A DNA stretch of 45,317 nucleotides from Candidatus Saccharimonadales bacterium (GTDB lineage: Bacteria; Patescibacteriota; Saccharimonadia; Saccharimonadales; JANWIN01): positions 1 to 45,317 of the forward strand of contig JANWIN010000012.1 of assembly GCA_025449905.1 (NCBI GenBank). The letters are read 5' to 3'. Below, piece after piece: positions 39,163-45,317 of the stretch. Position numbers and translations under genes: made by a program. The notes beneath the pieces are model-generated. The model saw nothing but the letters and a program-made list of their open reading frames with translations, searched no databases and was not told where the DNA came from. Positions within the stretch are counted from its first letter, which is position 1, and every line of letters begins with the position of its first letter.

Positions 39163-39192
39163 TAAAAAACCTCCCGCTTCTGTTGGGAGGTT
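39163..39192 (-). terminator. Attenuator terminator ahead of the small-gene operon
   Basis: On the minus strand AACCTCCC (39192-39185) pairs with GGGAGGTT (39175-39168), followed by a run of T (39169-39164). It lies upstream of the first gene (ATG 39141), so it acts as a leader terminator rather than an end-of-operon one. Confidence 0.8.
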
Positions 39193-39296
39193 CCTTTGCT
39201 TTTTATTGAATGGTCGATTTAAGACAACGCTAAAGAACCTCCTCGTGCTGGCACGATGATTGTAAGCATCTTTACGCTGTAAATAAATGAAACCAT
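39186..39296 (-). promoter_or_regulatory. Structured leader with antiterminator and 25-codon leader ORF
   Basis: The minus-strand segment GGAGGTTC (39242-39235) is complementary to GAACCTCC (39193-39186), the 5' arm of the terminator, so the two hairpins exclude each other. An enclosing stem pairs 39280-39270 with 39235-39224 (one bulge), with an inner hairpin TCGTGC/GCACGA at 39256-39243. A leader ORF from ATG 39296 to TAA 39219 (25 codons, containing MLTIIVPARGGS) spans this structure. A TTGACA at 39331-39326 is a possible -35. The trigger, either a ribosome or a ligand, is unknown. Confidence 0.6.
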
Positions 39297-39372
39297 AAAA
39301 TATACATTACTCTGTTTACTATACTTGTCAAGTTTATAAGCTTAAGCATTTTTTACCGTGGGCTTTAAATCG

Positions 39373-39378
39373 TACAAT
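39373..39378 (+). promoter_or_regulatory. -10 box of pyrB
   Basis: TACAAT ends 10 bases before ATG 39389, giving a leader of about four bases. It overlaps the TTG at 39380 that would otherwise be the first start codon, so ATG is preferred. Confidence 0.5.
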
Positions 39379-39388
39379 CTTGTGTAGT

Positions 39389-40384
39389 ATGCACACCCTT
39401 TCGGTCGACCAGTTTACTCCTGACAGCCTAGGAGAATTATTTGAGGACGCAGATCGTATGAGGTCCAGAGTTGAGGGGCGTAGTTGGCTAAGGCGACGAT
39501 TGGCGCGTAGGCACCTGGGAATTGGTTTAACGACATTATTTTATGAACCATCTTCTAGAACTAGCACCAGCTTCCTTGAAGGAGCGGGCAAGATGGGCAT
39601 GTATCTCATTCAAATAAATGAAGCTGGAACTTATTCTTCAGCAGCCAAGGGTGAAACCCTGGAAGATACCATCAAAACCCACAATGAATACAAAAAACCA
39701 ACAGGCATTATAGTTTTAAGACATCCTGAAACTGGAGCAGCCGCTAGAGCGGCAATAGTGAGCGAAAAACCTATTATTAATGGAGGCGATGGAGCGGGCG
39801 AGCATCCAACCCAGGCACTTTTAGACGCCTACACTATCCAACGCGCTAAGGGTCGGCTTGATAATTTACGCGTCGTTATTGGTGGCGATTTACTAAGAGG
39901 GCGCACAGCTCGATCACTAGCTAAGTTACTAAGTCTTTATAGAAACAATAGCCTGTTGTTTGTTTCTAAGCCGGGACTGGCAATGGCGGATGATATAAAA
40001 CTGCACTTGCTTAATTCGGGCACTGAATTTGAGGAAGCTTTTGAAATGAATGGCGTATTCAAAGAGGCAGATATTGCCTATTGGACACGCGAACAACTTG
40101 AACGGCCATTAGACAAAAAATCTGAAATGGATGTTGCTGTAGAAGAAGTACTTGAGAGTGCAATTCCAAGAGTAGATAAAGACGTGCCAGCTCTTGGTTT
40201 TGTTATTGATGAGGCTATAGCAGATTCTATGCCACCACAGACAAGAATAATGCACCCATTACCAAGGGTAGGTGAAATAAGCCCAGCTGTAGATAAAGAT
40301 CCAAGAGCAATTTACTTTCCTCAAGTTGGGAATGGTATGTACGCTCGGATGGCACTGATTGATAAATTACTAAGCAATAGCTAA
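39389..40384 (+). CDS. pyrB: Aspartate carbamoyltransferase catalytic chain
   Basis: From ATG 39389 this is a 331-residue enzyme of the aspartate/ornithine carbamoyltransferase fold. FYEPSSRTSTSF (Ser56-Arg57-Thr58) is the carbamoyl-phosphate loop and AAKGETLEDT supplies the Lys87 equivalent of the 80s loop. GEHPTQALLD, the aspartate-site pattern TREQLERP, and MHPLPRVGEI plus the GMYARMAL end support ATCase over OTCase. It would form carbamoyl-aspartate in pyrimidine synthesis. No other pyr gene, and no pyrI, is nearby. It is flanked by small orphan genes and overlaps the next one by 4 bases at the stops. Confidence 0.86.
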   Translation: MHTLSVDQFTPDSLGELFEDADRMRSRVEGRSWLRRRLARRHLGIGLTTLFYEPSSRTSTSFLEGAGKMGMYLIQINEAGTYSSAAKGETLEDTIKTHNEYKKPTGIIVLRHPETGAAARAAIVSEKPIINGGDGAGEHPTQALLDAYTIQRAKGRLDNLRVVIGGDLLRGRTARSLAKLLSLYRNNSLLFVSKPGLAMADDIKLHLLNSGTEFEEAFEMNGVFKEADIAYWTREQLERPLDKKSEMDVAVEEVLESAIPRVDKDVPALGFVIDEAIADSMPPQTRIMHPLPRVGEISPAVDKDPRAIYFPQVGNGMYARMALIDKLLSNS

Positions 40385-40608
40385 TTAAATTTTTGAGGCT
40401 CAGAAAAGACTGTTTCTACCACCGCTTGACGCCCAAGCCACTCTAGATCTTCACGGATATGATGTACCTTGTTGGGGTCAATTTCGTCTCTAACTCCTGT
40501 ATAGGCAACAGTATCTATATGGTGGGATGAATGATTCCTACTTTGGCCACTATCAGGTTTTATTGGAAAATCCATAGAATCCTCAAACTCAAATCTTTGG
40601 TGTATCAT
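40381..40608 (-). CDS. Small hydrophilic protein of unknown family
   Basis: This 75-residue protein is rich in His, Asp, Arg and Ser (QSRNHSSHHIDTVAYTGVRD) with a helical end EDLEWLGRQAVVETVF. No family is recognised. A strong ribosome-binding site (GGAAAGGAAA) and a promoter at 40643-40671 support it. It converges on pyrB with a 4-base overlap. Its size and composition resemble the three small genes at 38332-39141. Confidence 0.58.
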   Translation of the reverse strand: MIHQRFEFEDSMDFPIKPDSGQSRNHSSHHIDTVAYTGVRDEIDPNKVHHIREDLEWLGRQAVVETVFSEPQKFN

Positions 40609-40642
40609 TTTTATTTCCTTTCCGTTGCTACCCTTTAATTTG

Positions 40643-40671
40643 ACTGTACGCTTGCACTCTTAACCCGTCAA
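40643..40671 (-). promoter_or_regulatory. Promoter of the small gene at 40381
   Basis: On the minus strand TTGACG (40671-40666), 17 bases, then TACAGT (40648-40643), leaving a leader of about 28 bases with a ribosome-binding site. Confidence 0.65.
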
Positions 40672-40682
40672 GGGTTTAAAGG

Positions 40683-40725
40683 TTGCAATTTTTAGGTTTA
40701 TGCTTATACTTATCGGCATAAGGAG
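40683..40725 (+). promoter_or_regulatory. Promoter and ribosome-binding site of the gene at 40735
   Basis: TTGCAA at 40683-40688, 16 bases, TATACT at 40705-40710, then AAGGAG at 40720-40725 placed 9 bases before the ATG. This is a conventional leadered gene, unlike the leaderless ones. Confidence 0.65.
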
Positions 40726-40734
40726 CCCTAAATA

Positions 40735-42495
40735 ATGGCCAAGGGTGAGGCTAAAAAAGAAAAAAAGTCTAAAGATCTGGAAGTTGTAGATTTAGAGTCT
40801 GAAAAAAACGAAGTAGTAGAAGACACATCGTCTGATTCGGCACAAGAATCATCAGATTCAAAACCGGAAGGCAAATTCCAGAAGTTTACAGCTTGGTACA
40901 AAGCTAATAAGAAAAAAAGCATTCCGCTGACTATTCTGGCGGTACTGGCACTGCTTTTAATTATTCCGACCACCCGCTACAAGGTCCTTGGTATTTTTAT
41001 CAAACGTGATTTCTCGATTTTAGTTTTGGACGATAAAACTCATGAACCAATAACTGATGCTAGAGCTGAAATTGACGGCGTTAGCGGTACTACCAACAAT
41101 GAAGGTAAGATTAAGCTGCACGTTAAGGTTGGTAAATTCACGCTATCAATCACAAAAAATTATTACGAAACCTACAACCAGCCCGTAACTGTAGCTGTTG
41201 GCGAGCAACAAGACGACTTTCTTGCCACTGTGAAAGCCACCGGTCGCCAAGTCCCAGTTGCGGTTAATAATAAAATCACAGGGGCAGCTGTAGAAAACGC
41301 GGCGATTAAAGTACTGGATACTCAAGCCACCACCGACGACAAAGGGCTGGCAACAATTGTTTTGCCCTTAGACAAAGACACACAGCAAGCAGTCGTGTCA
41401 GCTGATGGCTACAATGAAACTAAGACTACTGTTAAAGTGACAGAAAACAAGGACGATCAAAATAATTTGAACATAACTCCAGAAGGAAAACTATATTTCT
41501 TGTCTAAGCGAACCGGCAAAATCAACTTGATGAAGGCTAATCTAGATGGCACGGACGGAAAGGTAGTGGTAGCTGGCACCGGTAATGAAGATGAAACTGA
41601 TACTGTGCTACTAACTAATCGTGACTGGAAATATTTGGCACTTAAATCAAAGCGTAGCGGCGATAATGCCTCTTTATACGCAATCAACACCAGTAATGAC
41701 CAATTAAGAGAAATGGATAGTGGTGATGCCAGCTTTACGCCGATTGGCTGGTTCGGAAACTATTTCTTGTACAAGGTAGATAGAAATAATGTCGAATACT
41801 GGCAAAGCAAGCATTCCAGCCTAAAAAGCTACAATGCTGAGACTGGCCAACTTGTAACTCTTGATAACACAAGCGGAAAACATTCAGAGAGGTACGAGGA
41901 TTATGGAGATACTCATTTGCTTAATAACTTACTGATATTTACTAAATCCTGGTGCTGCGAAGATAATTCTCAGGATAAAAATACAATTAATGCTATTAAG
42001 CCTGACGGCAGTGGCAGACAAACAATAAAGAGTTTTAGCAATTCTGATTTCGGCTATATTAATTCAATAATATATAAACCCGAAGAAGTAATCTTCTCAG
42101 TATATAACTACAACGGGGAAGACCATTTTTACGAGTATGACAATGGGGCCTTCAATAGAAACCAGGACCTGAGTAGAAAATTCGACCGTAATTATCCGAC
42201 GTATCTTTTCTCGCCCAATGGGGAGGCAAGCTTCTGGAGTGAATCTCGGGACGGCAAGAAAACCTTACTAATTGGGGACTCTACAGGTAGTAGCGAAAAA
42301 GAAGTCGCCAGCTTAACTGAATACAATGCCTATGGCTGGTTTGGCGAAGATTACTTGCTAGCTTCAAAAGACGACAGTGAACTTTATATTCTTGGAGTTA
42401 AGGGACTAAAGGGTGAGCAAAAAGCTCTAAAGGTTACGGACTACCATAAGCCAGATTACGATTCTTACGGCTATGGCTACGGCTACGGCGGCTAG
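40735..42495 (+). CDS. Membrane-anchored protein with carboxypeptidase-like regulatory domains and a propeller-like region
   Basis: This 586-residue protein has an acidic/lysine-rich cytoplasmic N-terminus, one membrane segment (about residues 60-80), then two domains of the CarboxypepD_reg type (about 95-165 and 170-245; DAR-x-EIDGVSGTTNNEGKI and AAIKVLDTQATTDDKGLA). From about 250 to 565 are repeated strands such as KLYFLSKRTGKINLMKANLDGTDGK and TPIGWFGNYFLYKV, resembling TolB/WD40-type beta-propeller blades. The end is a Gly/Tyr tail (YGYGYGYGG). It is probably an exported binding protein; the ligand is unknown. The ABC exporter genes follow closely. Confidence 0.65.
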   Translation: MAKGEAKKEKKSKDLEVVDLESEKNEVVEDTSSDSAQESSDSKPEGKFQKFTAWYKANKKKSIPLTILAVLALLLIIPTTRYKVLGIFIKRDFSILVLDDKTHEPITDARAEIDGVSGTTNNEGKIKLHVKVGKFTLSITKNYYETYNQPVTVAVGEQQDDFLATVKATGRQVPVAVNNKITGAAVENAAIKVLDTQATTDDKGLATIVLPLDKDTQQAVVSADGYNETKTTVKVTENKDDQNNLNITPEGKLYFLSKRTGKINLMKANLDGTDGKVVVAGTGNEDETDTVLLTNRDWKYLALKSKRSGDNASLYAINTSNDQLREMDSGDASFTPIGWFGNYFLYKVDRNNVEYWQSKHSSLKSYNAETGQLVTLDNTSGKHSERYEDYGDTHLLNNLLIFTKSWCCEDNSQDKNTINAIKPDGSGRQTIKSFSNSDFGYINSIIYKPEEVIFSVYNYNGEDHFYEYDNGAFNRNQDLSRKFDRNYPTYLFSPNGEASFWSESRDGKKTLLIGDSTGSSEKEVASLTEYNAYGWFGEDYLLASKDDSELYILGVKGLKGEQKALKVTDYHKPDYDSYGYGYGYGG

Positions 42496-42540
42496 AAATT
42501 TGATTGATAAAATCTAATTAATTTGTTAGGCTCGGGATTA

Positions 42541-43524
42541 ATGTCTACTGAGGTTGCTTTTGAAGTTAAAAATGTCGCCAAATACTACGACAAGGTTAAA
42601 GCTCTTGACGGTGTTAGCTTACAGGCCCAAAAAGGCAAGATTCTTGGCCTGCTGGGCCCTAACGGTGCAGGCAAGACCACTCTAGTCAAGGTTTTAAGCA
42701 CACTACTATTACCCACAAAAGGCACCGCTATGGTTATGGGTCATGACGTTGCTACAGAACCGGATAAAGTGCGACAGCAAATTGGTTTAACTGGACAATA
42801 TGCAGCCGTTGATGAGTATTTAACCGGACTGGAAAACTTACAGATGATGGGCCGGCTCTACAGGATGAGCGTTAAAGACGCCCGCCAGCGAGCAGACGAG
42901 CTAATTAAGCAATTTGATTTAGAAGAAGCAGCTAAGCGCCCAGTCAAAACCTATTCGGGCGGTATGAAGCGACGTATTGATTTGGCTATGAGTCTTATTG
43001 CCACACCGCCGGTTATCTTTTTGGATGAACCAACCACCGGCCTCGATCCGCGCAGCCGTTTAACAATGTGGGACACGGTCAAAAAGTTGGCGGGTGGTGG
43101 AACGACAATTTTGTTAACAACTCAATACATGGATGAAGCCGATAATTTAGCTGACAATATTGTTGTTATTGACCGCGGTAAGACTATTGCTGAAGGCACA
43201 CCCGATAGCCTGAAAGCTAAGGTTGGCTCTGACCGTCTGGAAATTGTGATTGGCAAGAAAAGCACTGTAGAAGAAGCCAAAAAAATTATTGGCGGGCGGG
43301 ATGTTCAAGTTGATAAAGATAAGCAAACTGTCAGTGTGGCCAGCCGCGGTGGTGTCGGCAAACTAAAAGAAGTTTTAAGCCGCTTAGAACGAGCCAATAT
43401 TGAAGTTGACAGTATTTCACTGCACCGGCCGACGCTCGATGATGTCTTTATGTCATTGACCGGACACACTGCCACTAAAGATTCTTCTACTGAAGAAGCT
43501 AAAAAGAAAAAGGGCAAAAAATAA
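42541..43524 (+). CDS. ABC transporter ATP-binding protein, DrrA-type
   Basis: ATG 42541 is preferred over the TTG six codons upstream, because the family start (STEVAFEVKNVAKYYDKVKALDG) begins here. The 327-residue protein has Walker A GPNGAGKT (39-46), the signature YSGGMKRR (138-145), Walker B VIFLDEP with Asp162-Glu163, and a DrrA-type C-terminal domain (about 220-310) ending in a Lys-rich tail. It would power export of a drug, lipid or glycan. The stop overlaps the permease start (TAATG). Confidence 0.93.
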   Translation: MSTEVAFEVKNVAKYYDKVKALDGVSLQAQKGKILGLLGPNGAGKTTLVKVLSTLLLPTKGTAMVMGHDVATEPDKVRQQIGLTGQYAAVDEYLTGLENLQMMGRLYRMSVKDARQRADELIKQFDLEEAAKRPVKTYSGGMKRRIDLAMSLIATPPVIFLDEPTTGLDPRSRLTMWDTVKKLAGGGTTILLTTQYMDEADNLADNIVVIDRGKTIAEGTPDSLKAKVGSDRLEIVIGKKSTVEEAKKIIGGRDVQVDKDKQTVSVASRGGVGKLKEVLSRLERANIEVDSISLHRPTLDDVFMSLTGHTATKDSSTEEAKKKKGKK

Positions 43525-44336
43525 TGGCTGATTCGGAAATATTAACTGAGCACATCGACCCGGAAGCCCACAAGAATATTTTCTGGGTTGTTAATGACTG
43601 CTGGGAAATGACCCGTCGCAGCATCCGCCACATAACTAGAAGCTTTGACCAAATTATTTCTTTAATCCTATTCCCGGTCATGTTTATGCTGCTCAACCGC
43701 TACGTTTTGGGCGGGGCAATCCACACTGGTATAAATTATGCCAATTATCTGTTTGCCGGCATTTTTGTTCAGGTCCTGGCTTTCGGCGCTAACTATACAA
43801 CTATTAACCTAGCTGTCGATTTAAAAGAAGGTATTATTGACCGATTCAAATCTCTGCCGATGGCCAGCAGCGCGTTGTTGATTGGCCACATAACTGCTGA
43901 CTTGGTACGCAACTTAATTTCAGCATTCATAATTATTGCCATGGGGTTTTTGGTTGGCTTTCGGCCAAATGCCAGCTTGACCGATTGGTTATTAGTCGCC
44001 GGCTTGGCCGTACTATTTAGCCTAGCCATTTCTTGGATGTCAGCCATACTTGGATTATTTGTTAAGAGTCTGGAAGCCGCCCAATGGATTGGTTTTGTCA
44101 TAATATTTCCGCTGACCTTTATTTCCAGCGCTTTTGTACTGACCAGCACCATGCCGGCCGGATTACGAGCTTTTGCTGAAAACCAACCGGTCACGCAAGT
44201 TATAAATGCTATGCGTTCGTTATTAGTTGGTACGCCTATGGGCAATTCTGGCCGCTTAGCTGTTATTTGGTGCGTGGGGATTATCGCTGTCTGTGCCCCG
44301 CTAGCGGTTTGGGTTTTTCAACGCCGCAACCGTTAG
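43524..44336 (+). CDS. ABC-2 type permease, DrrB-like
   Basis: This 270-residue protein has six membrane segments and the ABC-2 family pattern (NYLFAGIFVQVLAFGANYT, GIIDRFKSLPMASSALLIG, GFVIIFPLTFISSAFVLTSTMPAGLRAFAENQPVTQVINAMR). It forms the channel for the ATPase encoded just upstream, with which it is translationally coupled. DrrB-type exporters move hydrophobic compounds. The cargo here is unknown. Confidence 0.92.
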   Translation: MADSEILTEHIDPEAHKNIFWVVNDCWEMTRRSIRHITRSFDQIISLILFPVMFMLLNRYVLGGAIHTGINYANYLFAGIFVQVLAFGANYTTINLAVDLKEGIIDRFKSLPMASSALLIGHITADLVRNLISAFIIIAMGFLVGFRPNASLTDWLLVAGLAVLFSLAISWMSAILGLFVKSLEAAQWIGFVIIFPLTFISSAFVLTSTMPAGLRAFAENQPVTQVINAMRSLLVGTPMGNSGRLAVIWCVGIIAVCAPLAVWVFQRRNR

Positions 44337-44343
44337 CATTATT

Positions 44344-44352
44344 TGATATAAT
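44344..44352 (+). promoter_or_regulatory. Extended -10 promoter TGATATAAT, leaderless
   Basis: TGA-TATAAT is perfect and ends 6 bases before GTG 44359, so RNA should begin at the start codon. Confidence 0.72.
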
Positions 44353-44358
44353 TCAAAT

Positions 44359-44982
44359 GTGAAATTACACAGGGTAGCTACGGCTGGCGTTATCAGTTTT
44401 TTGCTTTTTATACCGCCTTTGACGGTTTTGGCTCACGACGGCAGTGATGATTCAAGCTCGAGTGAGACAACCACCCAACAAGAAACCCTAAAAGAGCGCA
44501 TAGCAGAGCATAAAAAAGAATTTGCCGAGCATCTTTCTGAGGTTGAACACGAGCATTTAATGGCTCGGTGCAAATTCGCACAAGGCATAGTCGAGAAACA
44601 TCATCACCAGTTAGAAATGCGCGGCTCTAAGCGAACTGAAGCTTACGGCATGCTCGATAAACTCTTGGAAAACATCATTCCTAAACTCAAAAATAGGGGC
44701 CTTGATACTACCGAACTGGAGCAAGAAAGAGCAGCTTTAAATGAAAAGGCCGGTAAAATAAAAGATGACTTTACATCATATGCCCAAGACCTTGGAGACC
44801 TCAAAGATATGCAGTGTCAATCTGATCCCTCGGGCTTTAAAGCCGCCTTGCAAGCGGCACGCAAAGTCCATAAAGCTATCGTGCAGGACATAGTTGGACT
44901 TAGAACTTATGTAAGAGAAACAATAATCCCAACCCTTAAAGAATTACGACAACAAGTTAAAGATAGTGTAAAGAGCCAGTAG
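44359..44982 (+). CDS. Secreted helical protein of unknown function
   Basis: This 207-residue protein has a signal peptide (hydrophobic core about residues 8-24, cleavage probably after VLA-H). The mature part is highly charged and almost wholly helical (QETLKERIAEHKKEFAEHL, then several heptad-like stretches), with only two cysteines, probably one disulfide. It lacks a second membrane anchor, so it may be free in the periplasm-like space or secreted. It follows the exporter genes after 22 bases but has its own promoter. Confidence 0.68.
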   Translation: MKLHRVATAGVISFLLFIPPLTVLAHDGSDDSSSSETTTQQETLKERIAEHKKEFAEHLSEVEHEHLMARCKFAQGIVEKHHHQLEMRGSKRTEAYGMLDKLLENIIPKLKNRGLDTTELEQERAALNEKAGKIKDDFTSYAQDLGDLKDMQCQSDPSGFKAALQAARKVHKAIVQDIVGLRTYVRETIIPTLKELRQQVKDSVKSQ

Positions 44983-44991
44983 GCCAAGAAT

Positions 44992-45317
44992 ATGGAAGAA
45001 CAAATTTATCAACCTACACCGCAAACTCCTCCAGAGCCACAGTCCAATAATGATGGGCAGGCGCCATTGACAAATCCTCCTCAGCCGCCAGCTGGCTCCG
45101 AGCAACTATTTGATCAATCGGTGCCACCTCAGCCTTATCAACCTCCGGATATTGACGCCCAACCACCAGTTGAGCCTGTACACCAACCGGAACAACCTCA
45201 AACACCGTCAAAAAAATCTAAGAAAATGCTTTTTATAATTCTAATGGCGCTAGGTGTAATTATCTTAGTAGCCATTCTCGCAATGCTAACTAAAAAAGAT
45301 AGTCCACCGGCTACGAC
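44992..45317 (+). CDS. Proline-rich single-pass membrane protein, N-terminal part (3' end outside window)
   Basis: The 108 visible codons start at ATG 44992, 9 bases after the previous stop. About 80 residues rich in Pro, Gln and Glu (PQTPPEPQSNNDGQ) precede a Lys-rich patch and a membrane segment (MLFIILMALGVIILVAILAML). The downstream domain is cut off by the window. The layout is an intrinsically disordered cytoplasmic tail with an exported domain, and the function is unknown. Confidence 0.6.
   Translation, partial: MEEQIYQPTPQTPPEPQSNNDGQAPLTNPPQPPAGSEQLFDQSVPPQPYQPPDIDAQPPVEPVHQPEQPQTPSKKSKKMLFIILMALGVIILVAILAMLTKKDSPPAT

Noticed and set aside
39222-39263. The leader ORF contains IVPARGGS, like the start of CMP-sialic acid synthetases (IIPARGGSK).
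   Set aside because: The ORF ends a few codons later and no following frame continues that enzyme, so the match is probably chance or constrained by the RNA structure.
39163-39296. T-box or PyrR-type leader.
   Set aside because: The T-box TGGxACCGCG bulge and specifier loop are missing, and the PyrR consensus is not matched; pyrB also lies on the other strand.
43793-44245. A 150-codon open frame antisense to the ABC permease.
   Set aside because: It lies wholly inside a well-supported gene and its composition follows the complementary strand.
1-45317. Reassigned stop codon (TGA as Gly or Trp).
   Set aside because: TGA ends several genes exactly at coupled overlaps (for example rmlD/rmlA and the LexA-like gene/uppP), so it is a normal stop here.
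1-45317. tRNA genes, insertion sequences, integrase genes or CRISPR repeats.
   Set aside because: I looked for T-arm motifs, transposase motifs, terminal inverted repeats and spaced direct repeats and saw none; a covariance-model scan would be decisive for tRNAs.

Overview
The window looks like a chromosome segment from a small-genome Patescibacteria (Candidate Phyla Radiation) bacterium, most probably a Saccharibacteria (TM7) relative. This is an inference. It rests on very tight gene packing with 1-4 nt start/stop overlaps, a compact aspartyl-tRNA synthetase of the archaeal type, a LexA-like protein without its protease domain, many single-pass surface proteins of unknown family, a secreted lysozyme-like/FG-GAP protein, and normal use of TGA as stop (which argues against Gracilibacteria/Absconditabacteria). 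No rRNA, tRNA, insertion sequence, prophage or CRISPR array was seen.

Bases 1-28376 are dominated by a surface-polysaccharide locus: an FkbM-type methyltransferase fragment, at least five GT4 glycosyltransferases, a GT39-like integral membrane transferase, a Wzx-type flippase, a GT2 polyprenyl-phosphate-type transferase, UDP-glucose dehydrogenase, the dTDP-rhamnose genes rmlB-rmlC-rmlD-rmlA, a cytidylyltransferase/phosphomannomutase pair, a polyprenyl-phosphate sugar-1-phosphate transferase (WbaP/WcaJ type), an O-antigen ligase/polymerase-type protein, GtrA and UppP. Together these can make nucleotide sugars, start a glycan on undecaprenyl phosphate, extend it, flip it, polymerise or ligate it and recycle the lipid carrier. 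Interspersed are secreted or anchored proteins (2988-5231 and 7516-9990) that may form the cell surface.

Bases 28377-38321 hold housekeeping and stress genes: a cobalamin riboswitch followed by an unrecognised zinc-ribbon protein, nadD, a CPA2 cation/proton antiporter with an RCK domain, a DUF1003 protein, a DsbA-like thiol oxidoreductase, a CBS-domain membrane protein, recG and aspS. A perfect 44-bp palindrome sits directly in front of the recG promoter.

Bases 38322-40734 contain four small orphan genes around a lone pyrB. Three of them share a leader that can fold into mutually exclusive terminator and antiterminator hairpins and also contains a 25-codon ORF. Bases 40735-45317 hold an anchored repeat/propeller-type protein, a DrrA/DrrB-type ABC exporter, a secreted helical protein and the start of a proline-rich membrane protein cut by the window edge.

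Two expression styles are visible. Many genes have a -10 box, often an extended TGnTATAAT, placed 6-7 bases before the start codon, which predicts leaderless mRNAs. A second group has ordinary 5' leaders with strong Shine-Dalgarno sequences.
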